A stretch of 64,000 nt of DNA, taken from assembly GCA_963841445.1 (NCBI GenBank), contig CAWJCP010000002.1:1054001-1118000 (forward strand). Direction: 5' to 3'. Positions 1 to 8,502 of this stretch are shown one piece after another. Origin of the DNA: Mayfieldus sp963841445. Its GTDB lineage: Bacteria > Actinomycetota > Thermoleophilia > Solirubrobacterales > 70-9. The position numbers were made by a program, and so were the translations under genes. The notes under the pieces were generated by a model, which did no database searches, was not told the DNA's origin, and saw only the letters and a list, made by a program, of their open reading frames with translations. Each line of letters begins with the position of its first letter. Within the stretch, counting starts at the first letter, position 1.

Positions 1-261
1 TCCGCCGATGTCGATCTGCCCACCGAACGGCTGGCTTTCGCATTCGTGGACGGTAACCATGACCCCGATCACGTGCGCTCGGACTTCGAACGCGTGTGGG
101 AACGCCTATCGCCCGGCGGCATTGTCGCCTTCCACGACTACGGAGGCGATCTACCTGGAGTTACCCAAGCCCTTCACGAGTCGATTGGCCGCCATGCAGC
201 GGAGATCGCCCGCACCTGGACCCAAGCGCCGATGCTGCTGTTCCTCCAGCGAGGCGACTAA
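1..261 (+). CDS. Class I SAM methyltransferase (Methyltransf_24-like), 3' end only
   Basis: The reading frame is open from the first base, so the start lies upstream. The visible 86 residues carry the late part of a Rossmann methyltransferase: F-V-D-G-N-H (the usual 'D-G-x-H' strand), then an L-S-P-G-G turn and A-F-H-D-Y, then a short tail ending in LLFLQRGD. This pattern is typical of Methyltransf_24 proteins in glycan gene clusters, and the gene at 23900 has the same signature. The substrate cannot be read from the sequence. It is transcribed toward the minus-strand sulfatase-like gene. Confidence 0.75.
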   Translation, partial: SADVDLPTERLAFAFVDGNHDPDHVRSDFERVWERLSPGGIVAFHDYGGDLPGVTQALHESIGRHAAEIARTWTQAPMLLFLQRGD

Positions 262-342
262 GCGCTGCACCCAACCGATTGACCTGGCACTTCCCAACGT
301 TGCGACAAGCTTCTGCGCGGAGCAAATCTGCATGCGCGCCGG

Positions 343-1767
343 CTACATATACCCAAGAAGCCGCATCCGATCCTCGATCTCGGATACCTCTTCCTCGGAG
401 GCCTGTTGCCGATCGTGATGTCTTGACGCACGCACAAGCGGATGATCCACCGCAGCCCTGAGGGTGGTCAGCGCAGGGCCCGCTTGCCGTGCCATCGCGT
501 CCTCTCCGCGGATCGGGTGAGCCTCCAGCGGATCGGCGTCTAGGTCGAAAAGCTCCTCATCGGCGCCCCGGCGAAGAAGCTTCCAACGGCCATCGACCGC
601 ACAAGTCAGCTCGGTCGTCAAGCGGCGCATGGCGGTTTCGTCTGCCCCCCATTGGTCAATGACCCCCTGTACACGAGGATCGCTCGCCAGCGCCGGAGGA
701 TCAAATTGGGCCACCGCGGCCTTGTCCGGAAGCTGTCCGTTGGTCGCCCAAGGGTTGCCTTCCAACTGGGCGGCGTCGCTGACTCGCGCCGGCAGTTCAG
801 CGAGGCTGCGCATGCCTCGGAATGCGTCCGCACCTGGCCCAGAGAGGATGAAGGGGACGCGGATCAGCCTTTCGTCGAGCGAGAAGGCATGGGCGAGCAG
901 CCCCCCCTCGCCAAAATTCTCGCCATGGTCTGAGCACACGATCACCAAGGTGTCATCGAGCACATCCGCCTGCTCGAGCTGCGTAAGAAGGGCCTCCATC
1001 CAATCGTCCAGATACCGAACAGAGCCGGCGTAGAACCGGCGCATCCGCTCCAGTGCCTCATCCGGGACATCGAAGTCGTGCGTGCAGGCGCGCCAGATGG
1101 CGTTCAGGTTTAGATGGCGCCAGGCCTCGTCTGCTGCACGGACGCGGTCGCCCAAGCCCGCCCCGCTGTACGGCCTTGGGGGCAGATACGGGGAATGGCA
1201 TTCCACGAGGTTCACGAACCAGAAGAACGGCCTTTCGACGCCTGCTTCAAGCCAATCCCTCAACACGACGCCGGCTTGTGCGGCCCCATCGTCGGCTTTT
1301 CCAATCGCCGCCTCGACAGCCCATCGCAAGCGTGCGCGCCGGTCGCCGCCGAGTCGAGCCTGTCGCACCGATTCGATAGCGACGAATCGATCGAATCCGA
1401 CATCGAATCCGCTCAGGGGAGACACCCAGAGATTGGTGCTCACTGCGCCGGTCGCGTAGCCCGCATGCCTCAACACCTCGGGAAGCAATCGCTCTCGTTG
1501 CGCATGCATCACCGGCGCGGCGCTTTGCGGGGTTGCTGCCGGCGCCTGACCGAGTCCCAAGCCTCTAGATAGCGCGCCCGTGAACATCGACGCATGTGAG
1601 GGGAGGGTCCAAGACGCGGTGACCCGTGCGTCGGTAAGCGCGATGCCGGACCGAGCCAGGTCCGCGACGACGGGACTCGATCCAGCCGGTGCCCCATATG
1701 GCTCGAGGGAGTCGGCCCGGGCAGTGTCGAGAACGATCCACAGGATGTTCGGCAGAAGGGGGGTCAC
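343..1767 (-). CDS. Sulfatase / alkaline-phosphatase superfamily hydrolase or transferase (1)
   Basis: 474 aa. Metal-binding motif LDTARAD at residues 13-19, nucleophile region WTLPSHAS at 53-60, ECHSPY near 190 and SDHGEN at 279-284 all fit the sulfatase fold (PF00884). The formylglycine motif C/S-x-P-x-R is absent. A Thr (residue 54) occupies the nucleophile position, as in phosphotransferases of this superfamily, so sulfatase activity is doubtful. No signal peptide or membrane helix is evident. It starts 8 bp after the stop of the second family member and is probably cotranscribed with it. A role in modifying the glycan made by this locus is inferred from context only. Confidence 0.85.
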   Translation of the reverse strand: MTPLLPNILWIVLDTARADSLEPYGAPAGSSPVVADLARSGIALTDARVTASWTLPSHASMFTGALSRGLGLGQAPAATPQSAAPVMHAQRERLLPEVLRHAGYATGAVSTNLWVSPLSGFDVGFDRFVAIESVRQARLGGDRRARLRWAVEAAIGKADDGAAQAGVVLRDWLEAGVERPFFWFVNLVECHSPYLPPRPYSGAGLGDRVRAADEAWRHLNLNAIWRACTHDFDVPDEALERMRRFYAGSVRYLDDWMEALLTQLEQADVLDDTLVIVCSDHGENFGEGGLLAHAFSLDERLIRVPFILSGPGADAFRGMRSLAELPARVSDAAQLEGNPWATNGQLPDKAAVAQFDPPALASDPRVQGVIDQWGADETAMRRLTTELTCAVDGRWKLLRRGADEELFDLDADPLEAHPIRGEDAMARQAGPALTTLRAAVDHPLVRASRHHDRQQASEEEVSEIEDRMRLLGYM

Positions 1768-1775
1768 TTGAGACC

Positions 1776-2693
1776 TTAGGGAACGAGACCCTCGACGAAC
1801 GGCACCTCAAATACCTTCGGATGCATGATCGGACCGTGGCCGAAGTACCGATCCTCGCCGAACAGCTCGCCGTGATCGGAAGTCACAATCAGCCACGAAT
1901 TTGAGGGCAGTCTGTCGAAGAGACGCCCAAAGACTCCGTCGAGGTACTCGACGGCGGCCACCTGCCTGTCGCGCAGCGCTTTGAGCTGCGACGCGTCAAA
2001 GAACTCCTGCGGTTGGCTCTCCTCATGGTCGTGGCTGGGGTCATCGAGGTTCTTGAACACACCGTGGACCCCCGAGATCCGGGGCCAAAGGCTAGGGTCC
2101 TCATCGGGCAACGCGTAGGGATAGTGGGTCTCACCGACATTTAGGAGGTAGAACGCTGGACGATCGTCATCGAAGGTCAGCTGGTCGATCATCGCGGCCA
2201 TATCGTTGTGCTGGGGCATCAGGCGGTATTCGTCGAAATCGCGGTTGACCGCGGTGTGTGGATTGAGAACCGGCATCGAAACCATCGCTTCGGTTCGATA
2301 GCTGAGCTCGTTGCGTAGAAATGTGGGCAGGAAGATCGACGGCAGCAGTCGGCTGAACTCCATACCCTCGATCCCGAGTCGCTCGCTGTATTTGAGGAAG
2401 TCCTGCTTGTAGTACTCGGACGCATACACCTCGCTCGGGCTGGTGTGCGGAAGCAGCCCCATCAACAGGTTGTAATGGGAGGGAGCCGTCCAACTGGCGT
2501 AGCTCCACCTACGCTCGACTGGGCCAAGCATGGCGAGATTTTCGGGCTCAGCTGTAGTCCAAGCGTCGTAACGCAAGCTGTCGAGGACCACCAGAACGAG
2601 ATTTCGCGCCCCGGCCGCCTGAGTCGGCCGATCGAATGCGGGACCGGATTTCGTTGCAGCTCGTCGCTCGCGAGCCTGCTTCCGAATCCGCAT
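1776..2693 (-). CDS. Sulfatase / alkaline-phosphatase superfamily protein (2)
   Basis: 305 aa from the ATG at 2693. The frame stays open further upstream, but the extra sequence reads as antisense of the neighbouring glycosyltransferase. Motifs are VVLDSLRYD (metal Asp 38), SWTAPSHYN (Thr 69, His 73) and a C-terminal SDHGE. As in the adjacent paralogue, a Thr replaces the formylglycine Cys/Ser and the following Arg is His. It is shorter than usual sulfatases (400-550 aa), ending soon after the SDHGE strand. The adjacent tandem pair suggests related, perhaps sequential, activities on one polymer or lipid carrier; the substrate is unknown. Confidence 0.8.
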   Translation of the reverse strand: MRIRKQARERRAATKSGPAFDRPTQAAGARNLVLVVLDSLRYDAWTTAEPENLAMLGPVERRWSYASWTAPSHYNLLMGLLPHTSPSEVYASEYYKQDFLKYSERLGIEGMEFSRLLPSIFLPTFLRNELSYRTEAMVSMPVLNPHTAVNRDFDEYRLMPQHNDMAAMIDQLTFDDDRPAFYLLNVGETHYPYALPDEDPSLWPRISGVHGVFKNLDDPSHDHEESQPQEFFDASQLKALRDRQVAAVEYLDGVFGRLFDRLPSNSWLIVTSDHGELFGEDRYFGHGPIMHPKVFEVPFVEGLVP

Positions 2694-2814
2694 CTGCTCA
2701 GTATGCCCAGTCCCTTCGAGTGATGTGAAGATCGAAGCCTCCGGTGCGAATAACCGCGTCGCGGCGCAATCCGTCCTAGCGGACCGTGATCGCTGCGACC
2801 GCGTGCCCGCAGGA

Positions 2815-3993
2815 CTATCCGGAAGCCGGCCCGCGATCGATTTCGTTCGAGCTGAAGTCTGCTCGTCCGACGGCGCCGTACAGAAGATCCACATACTGGG
2901 GCCGGAGGCGATCCCAGCTGAAGCTTTCATAGACGAAACGATGGCGCTCGCGCGCCTTAGTGGGATCTCGCTTTTCGTTGAGTGCCGATTGCAATAGGCC
3001 GGCGAGAGCTCCCGTGCGGGTGAAGTCAGCCAGCTGCCCGTTCCCACCCAGCGCGTAGTCGGCAACCGGGTAGTCGTGGGCCAGGCACGGGAGTCCCTGG
3101 GCCATCGCCTCGACCAATCCGCGCGGCAAGCCCTCGGCCAGCGAGGCGAGCACGAACAGGTCGCTGGCACGCAGCAGCGAGTCCACCTCCGGCCGGGAGA
3201 CGGTACGGAAGCTATGCCCGTCTTCGCCTAACAGTCCGTGTGCGAGAGAGCGGAGCCCCGCCGTCTCCGCTTCCGGCTCGCCGACGAGCAGAAGGTAGGG
3301 CCGTGGCTCGGGTAGCCGCGCGACCTCGCTTATCAGGTAGTCCAAGCGCTTGTGATGGCGGTTCAAGGCGGCGACGCTGATCACTATCTTGCGGTCAAGC
3401 GGCAGCGCGAGGCTCTCGCGTAACTCGCTTCGTTGCTCGTCGCTCGGCGAGGTGAAGTCGGCAGCGAACCGAAAGGCAACCGGGAGCAAGATGTGCCTGT
3501 GGGGATCGGCACCCCTGGCAAGCACCCAATCAAGGGCCGGGGCGGTGTGCTGATGGACGCGGTCGAAGTGGTGAAATCCAGTGTCGGCCATCGAGCCGTT
3601 GGACAACACAAGGGCATAGCTCTGACGGTTGAAGCGACGCAACAGGTTGAGTCCAACGCCGGTGTACCACTCGCTGAAGTAGATGACGTCGGGGCGAAGT
3701 CGCAGAATCTCCGCCTGGATGCTGAAGGCGAAAGCAAATTGCTCAACTCGCAATCCGTCGTCACCCCATGGCCTGCCGAGCAGACGCGCCAGGCGCGCGT
3801 CTCGCTTCAGCGACGGGACTGCCCGTTCGTTCACACCGGGTGGACCACTTCCCTTGATCAGTGTGAGCTCGAGTGACGGCTCGTTGCGCAGGGTTTCGAA
3901 GCATTCCCTGGCGAACGATTCGAATCCCCGGTGAGCGTGCACCAGGCCGGAGCAGGCGATGAGCACGCGCGCCGGTTTCGAACTGTCTGCCAC
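2815..3993 (-). CDS. Glycosyltransferase family 4
   Basis: 392 aa, GT-B fold. The N-terminal domain begins ARVLIACSGLVHAHRGFESF (residues 8-27), a common GT4 acceptor-side start. The C-terminal nucleotide-sugar domain begins KIVISVAALNRHHKRLDYLI, and the donor-site motif is ASLAEGLPRGLVEAMAQGLP (the E-x7-E region). It transfers a sugar from an NDP-sugar during polysaccharide assembly; donor and acceptor cannot be read. It belongs to a minus-strand run of six genes from 6768 down to 343. No signal peptide is visible, so a cytoplasmic or membrane-peripheral location is likely. The frame is intact, unlike many neighbours. Confidence 0.88.
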   Translation of the reverse strand: MADSSKPARVLIACSGLVHAHRGFESFARECFETLRNEPSLELTLIKGSGPPGVNERAVPSLKRDARLARLLGRPWGDDGLRVEQFAFAFSIQAEILRLRPDVIYFSEWYTGVGLNLLRRFNRQSYALVLSNGSMADTGFHHFDRVHQHTAPALDWVLARGADPHRHILLPVAFRFAADFTSPSDEQRSELRESLALPLDRKIVISVAALNRHHKRLDYLISEVARLPEPRPYLLLVGEPEAETAGLRSLAHGLLGEDGHSFRTVSRPEVDSLLRASDLFVLASLAEGLPRGLVEAMAQGLPCLAHDYPVADYALGGNGQLADFTRTGALAGLLQSALNEKRDPTKARERHRFVYESFSWDRLRPQYVDLLYGAVGRADFSSNEIDRGPASG

Positions 3994-4053
3994 AACAGAT
4001 CAGCCGATCACGAATTCGGCTCCGCAAACGGCCATTCATCGCCCGGGGAGTCA

Positions 4054-5004
4054 TCAGCATCCCATGCGCTCAAGAATGCGGCGCAAGCCGCTGTCGATAG
4101 TGGCGATCGGCACGACTCTCGCATGCCCGGCGTAGGCGACCTGCCGAGCGTGGGACCAGATCCACTGCCAGCGTCCAAGCACGTGAAACACGAGGCTCTC
4201 GCTGGGCGGACTCCATCTGATCGCGGAACCAGGGCCGGAACCACACGTGCTTGCCCATCATCAGGCGCTCTGCCCTGGCGCGGCTCTGATAGCGACGTTC
4301 GACCGCCTCCAATCGTAGGGATGAAGATGCTCGGCGATCGCCGTGGGCTCGTAGACCAGGTAGATCCCCTTGTTGTGCAAACGCCAGGCGAGATCGAGGT
4401 CCTCGTAGTCGAATCGGAAATCGGTGTCGAATCCCCCCGCATCGAAAAAAAGGCGACGTTTCAGGGAGACATTGCACGAATAGAACCGGGTCCAGCCCGC
4501 CTCCTCGCCGCGTTGTTCATCGAGGGACCGGTAATCGAACAACGCCTCCGACCAATCGAGCCAGCGATGAAGCCGGTCCCGGGGTACATCGCGATGCCAG
4601 ACAACTCGGCCGAGGACGGCCGTCTCGTTCCCCGGCGTCGCCTGATGCCGGGCAAGGTGCCGAGCGACCAGATCCGGCTGCGGAACCATGTCGTCATTGA
4701 GAAAGAGGACGAGTGGACGTTCGCTCTCACCGACACCTCGGTTGCGGGCCACGCCGGGTCCCGCACGTCCTTGTTGCAGCACCCGCACGTACGGCAGAGC
4801 CGGAATGTGCTGGTCCTCACCGTCGACAACGACGATCGTCTCGAAGCCCTTCACCGTCTGGGCTTCGAGCGCATCGAGGGTACGCCGCAGGATCTCCCAT
4901 CGCTCACGGGTTGGGATCACGACTGACAGATCTGCTGCGCGGATTCGATGCACGAAGGGAAACGCGCCCGTCAGCCCGAGTGAAGCCGGTGGGCGGTGAA
5001 CCAA
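4054..5004 (-). CDS. Glycosyltransferase family 2, two frameshifts
   Basis: The first 230 residues are a clear GT-A GT2 enzyme: DLSVVIPTRERWEILRRTL, the donor Asp region FLNDDMVPQPD, then FRFDYEDLDLAWRLHNKG (the acceptor-side ED motif). The frame breaks at the CC run near 4309. The sequence continues in a second frame (AERLMMGKHVWFRPWF) and, from about 4195, in a third (FHVLGRWQWIWSHARQVAY, ending RRILERMGC at 4054). Restoring one base at 4309 joins DW to EAVERRYQ smoothly, which points to a sequencing error. Its start overlaps the upstream methyltransferase-like gene by 34 bp, suggesting coupled translation. Confidence 0.8.
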
Positions 5005-5861
5005 TCCCGACTCAGCCGGCCCTCCGGCTCTGCGTAGCGCGGATGATCGAAGGCATGCACCAAAAAAAGCTTCTCATGCCAGGGCTGGTGAAACTCCCCT
5101 TCCGGCAGTTCGAAGCGAAGCCCATGGATCTTGGCGATCTTGCGGTGCTTCTGCGCTGCGTTGAACTCCTCTATCGCAGCCCATTCCCCCGTGCAGTCGG
5201 TCCATCCATAGCCGAAGAGGTCGTCGAAATAGCAGGGCACGCGAGGCAGCAGAGCCTCGGGATCTCCCTCCAAAGACCGGAAGGCATGCAACGTCGAGCT
5301 GTAGTAATCAAGGTCGAAGGCAATAAAGCCAATCGGCGGGTGGCCGGAGCCCAACCAGTCAGGTACGGTCGCGGCAACCTGCCCCAGGATGAGCTCCGCG
5401 CGGCGCAGGCGCGAACGTAACGCCGCTTCGTCCATGTCGAAGTCCGCGGGCTCGATCAGCCATGGCGCGTCGCGCGGGTCGGTCGCCTCAGGCATCCCGG
5501 TCCCCGTGTCGAACCCGAAGATGTCCACGCCCGTGCCGGAGAGCTCAGTGGCTGCCGCGGCGGCACTCTCCATCGCGACAAGACCATTGCCTCCAGCAAC
5601 GCCGAATTCGAGCGCCGAGATTCTTGGGATGCCAAGAGCGCGAGCGACATGCGAGGCGTGCAGGAGCGGCCAGAGATATTGGGGTCGAGTCTGCACTCCG
5701 GTCTGCATGCACCATGCGAACAGCGCCGAAGTCTGCGTCGGATCCCAGACAGCAGGCTTGGCGACGCGCCGTGCCTGGGGACGGCCCACTGCAGATCGCG
5801 CGGCACGTCGGACCCGGGCAAGCGATGCCTTGACCGAAATACCGGTCCTAGATGCAGCCAT
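4971..5861 (-). CDS. Putative SAM-dependent methyltransferase-like protein
   Basis: 296 aa. The centre resembles a Rossmann methyltransferase: SALEFGVAGGNGLVAMES (a glycine-rich SAM-loop-like motif), then GVDIFGFDTGTGMPE and GFIAFDLDYYSSTLHAFR, the Asp-containing strand seen in TylF/macrocin-type methyltransferases. The C-terminal half (CYFDDLFGYGWTDCTGEW) is conserved-looking but I cannot name it. The position between an oxygenase and a GT2 suggests it tailors a sugar or glycan. It could also be a non-catalytic relative, because the SAM loop deviates from GxGxG. The frame is intact. Confidence 0.65.
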   Translation of the reverse strand: MAASRTGISVKASLARVRRAARSAVGRPQARRVAKPAVWDPTQTSALFAWCMQTGVQTRPQYLWPLLHASHVARALGIPRISALEFGVAGGNGLVAMESAAAAATELSGTGVDIFGFDTGTGMPEATDPRDAPWLIEPADFDMDEAALRSRLRRAELILGQVAATVPDWLGSGHPPIGFIAFDLDYYSSTLHAFRSLEGDPEALLPRVPCYFDDLFGYGWTDCTGEWAAIEEFNAAQKHRKIAKIHGLRFELPEGEFHQPWHEKLFLVHAFDHPRYAEPEGRLSRDWFTAHRLHSG

Positions 5862-5876
5862 GATGCGGGCCTCGCG

Positions 5877-6768
5877 TCAGCCGCGCCGCGCCCGACGCCG
5901 TTTCACGGCCTCGTAGAGGATCGGGGGAGCCACCTGCCGCACGCCGGCCTTGGCGCGATCTTTGAAGGTTCGCCCCGAAGACCCCGGCTCGTCGCCGAAC
6001 TCCTCGCCCGGCCGGGCCTGAAACAGCGTGTTGTGCTCGTCGCGCCTCTCACTCGCCGGTCGATCCTTGGTGTAGTAGTAGAGCGCAAGCGACTTGCGCG
6101 TCCTGCCCTCCGGGCAATTGAGCGGCTCGGGGTGGCCGTGAAAGGAGGTGCTCGTCGTGCTGAACACGACGCAGCGATTGAAGTAAGGGAGGATCTGCGC
6201 CTCGCTGCGACTCATGTCGCGATTCCACAGTTCAAGCGCGCCGCCGTACTCCGGCTGCCAATCGCGATTCAGATACACCAAGACATTCAGGCGGCGGTCC
6301 AACTGCGTGTGCGGGTGGCGATTGAAGTCGGCATGGACCTTCAGATGCCCGCCGCGCTCGATCTGGTGGAGACCCCCACCTTCGAAGTGCGGGTCGGCAA
6401 TTAGACCCTCGATTCCCGTCAAAGCTCGAGAAAGTCGAGGAAGGCGGCCGAGTTGAGCTCGGCTAGGAGATGCCGAGTCGCCGCGCCCATCGACGAGTCG
6501 TCCTTCGACGCCAGCTTGCGTTCGAGTCCGCTATCGAACTTGTGCCAGTCTGCCTCGCGAGGCTCGGGAACTCACCGAGAACCTCGTCCAACACCTCTTC
6601 GGGCAGGAAGTCGTCAATCACGGCGTGCGGAAACGGCTCGGCCGAGACATAGGCCTGGTGCGTCCGTTCGGCGAGCGCGAGCAATTGGTCTCGCTCGAAT
6701 TGGAACGGACCAGCGTGACGCGGGCCGAGGTGCTCATTCTGCCGCAGGATAGACGGTCGGCGAGGCAT
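5877..6768 (-). CDS. 2-oxoglutarate/Fe(II) oxygenase (prolyl-4-hydroxylase-like), two frameshifts
   Basis: The C-terminal 181 residues hold a 2OG-Fe(II) core: H-A-D in KVHADFNRH (Fe ligands), NVLVYLNRDW, GGALELW, the distal His in SFHGHPEP, and RKSLALYYY supplying the 2OG-binding Arg. The N-terminal part (from MPRRPSILRQ, with FPHAVIDDFLPEEVLDEVL typical of the family) lies in another frame. The breaks are at a CCC run near 6570 and a TTT run near 6424; adding one base at each gives continuous protein. It probably hydroxylates a sugar or an amino-acid substituent. It diverges from the methyltransferase at 6791, and both starts lie within about 25 bp. Confidence 0.78.
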
Positions 6769-6790
6769 GCGCCGCAGCAGGGAAAATGGC

Positions 6791-7597
6791 ATGGCGACTG
6801 AGGTCGCAGGCGAAATGAGCTGGTACGTTCGCCGGGTGGAAGCGCGCGCCCTCGACCTGGACAGCGTGCTCGATCGCGAGTGGTACCACACGCTCGAGCT
6901 GGCGCCGGGAGTGCTCACGCCGGGATGGTTCGACACGAGACAGGTCGTCTCGGAGGTCCCGCTCCCCGCCTCGCTCAGCGGGCTTCGCTGTCTCGACGTC
7001 GGCACCTTCGACGGCTTCTGGGCCTTCGAGATGGAGCGGCGCGGCGCCAGGGAGACCATCGCAGTGGACGTGCTCGATCCCGAGCAACACGATTGGCCGG
7101 TCAATAGCGCTGCGACCGTCATCGAGGCAATCGGTCGACGCAAGGAGGGAGGGCGTGGGTTTGAGATTGCGCGCGAGGCCCTCGGGTCAAGCGTCGAGCG
7201 CATCGATCTGAGCGTCTATGACCTCGACCCCGCCAGCCTGGGAACCTTCGACTTCGTATATCTCGGCAGCTTGCTCATGCACCTTCGCGACCCGGTCGCG
7301 GCCCTCGAGCGGGTCCGTTCGGTCTGCCATGGGACGCTCCTCGTCGTCGACAACATCGACCTTGGCCTCACGATCATGCATCCCCGCAGGCCTGTTGCCG
7401 GACTTGACGGCGTCGGGCGGCCATGGTGGTGGAAGATGAACCTCAAGGCGCTGGTCCGAGCGGTCGAGGTGGGTGGGTTCACTCTGTCTCAGCCTGCACG
7501 CCGGATCTGGATGCCTGCGGGGAAGGACATCCTCGTGCTCGCCTCAGTCGCGACTTGCTCCACAGCGAAGGACGTGCGCGTCTCGTTGGGGCGCTGA
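6791..7597 (+). CDS. CmoB-like class I SAM methyltransferase (1)
   Basis: 268 aa from the ATG at 6791; a start at 6767 is possible. WYHTLELAPGVLTPGWFDTR (residues 28-47) is the signature seen before the SAM domain in CmoB/DUF1698-type proteins, followed by RCLDVGTFDGFWAFEMERRG (SAM loop), DFVYLGSLLMHLRDP and a second domain at the end. CmoB itself modifies tRNA U34, but relatives inside glycan clusters are more likely sugar or lipid methyltransferases; this is inference. A close paralogue lies at 17909-18655 on the other strand. It heads a plus-strand pair with the GT2 at 7651. Confidence 0.8.
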   Translation: MATEVAGEMSWYVRRVEARALDLDSVLDREWYHTLELAPGVLTPGWFDTRQVVSEVPLPASLSGLRCLDVGTFDGFWAFEMERRGARETIAVDVLDPEQHDWPVNSAATVIEAIGRRKEGGRGFEIAREALGSSVERIDLSVYDLDPASLGTFDFVYLGSLLMHLRDPVAALERVRSVCHGTLLVVDNIDLGLTIMHPRRPVAGLDGVGRPWWWKMNLKALVRAVEVGGFTLSQPARRIWMPAGKDILVLASVATCSTAKDVRVSLGR

Positions 7598-7650
7598 AGG
7601 GCGACCCCCATGGCGTGATCGTCGCGCGCTCCGACCTGAGCCCCTGACAG

Positions 7651-8502
7651 GTGCCTGAGGTAAGTGTCGTCATACCGGTGCGCGACGGCGCATCGTCGTT
7701 GCCGGCACTGCTCGAGTCGCTCGCGTCTCAGGATCTGGCTGATGAGCGCTATGAAGTGATCGTCGTCGACAATGCGTCGCGCGACGACAGCGCCCGGATC
7801 GCGGACTCGTTCGGAGCCCAAGTCGTCTTCGAGCCGGTGCCGAACCGGTCCCGGGCGAGGAACGCCGGCATCCGCGTGGCCCGGGCTCCGGTAGTCGCAT
7901 TGATCGACGCAGACTGCACGGCGTCGCCGACATGGTTGAGCGCGTTGCTGGCGTGTCGCGGCCGCGCCCCACTCCTCGCTGGGCCGGTGGAAATCCAAAC
8001 CCGAACACCGCCGAGCTTGGTTGAACGGTTCGAGTCAGCCTGGCGCTTTGATCAGCGAGCCGGCGTGGCACATGGGTGGGCCGCGACAGCAAACCTGCTC
8101 GTCGAGCGCGCGGCATTCGACGCGGTCGGTGGATTCGACCCGGAATATCGCCATATCGGGGAGGACGTCGACTTTTGCCTGCGGGCGGGGCGGGCCGGCT
8201 TCGAACTCGGGTTCTGTGAAGGGGCGATCGTGTATCACCCCGCGGAGGCCCAACTCGGGCCGCTGATGCGCCGCTCGTTTATTCACGGATACTCCGCAGC
8301 GCAAACGAGTAGGCGCGTCGGGGCGGGACACGTTGCATGGCGTCACCCGCGGCCCCTTCTCTCGCCTCGTGCTGCGGCCGAGCGGCACGGGATCTCGGGT
8401 CAAGGGGTCGAGGACCGGCGCAGCCTCACAATGCTGGCCTGGGCTACTTATGCCAGCCGTGTGCTGGGATCGGTCTGGGCGTCGATCCGCCGCGTCGGTT
8501 AA
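7651..8502 (+). CDS. Glycosyltransferase family 2
   Basis: 283 aa with a GTG start. GT-A features in order: VSVVIPVRDGASSLPALLES at residue 4, VIVVDNASRDDSARI, the donor-binding ALIDADC motif, TANLLVERAAFDAVGGFD and GEDVDFCLRAGRAGFEL (the ED motif). The C-terminus is basic and may sit at the membrane surface. It likely extends the repeat unit or adds a branch; the sugar is unknown. Its stop codon overlaps the stop of the convergent flippase by four bases (TTAA). Confidence 0.88.
   Translation: MPEVSVVIPVRDGASSLPALLESLASQDLADERYEVIVVDNASRDDSARIADSFGAQVVFEPVPNRSRARNAGIRVARAPVVALIDADCTASPTWLSALLACRGRAPLLAGPVEIQTRTPPSLVERFESAWRFDQRAGVAHGWAATANLLVERAAFDAVGGFDPEYRHIGEDVDFCLRAGRAGFELGFCEGAIVYHPAEAQLGPLMRRSFIHGYSAAQTSRRVGAGHVAWRHPRPLLSPRAAAERHGISGQGVEDRRSLTMLAWATYASRVLGSVWASIRRVG

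Noticed and set aside
3905..3935. tRNA T-loop-like string GATTCGAATCC
   Set aside because: It lies inside the intact glycosyltransferase frame, and no acceptor stem or anticodon arm pairs around it.
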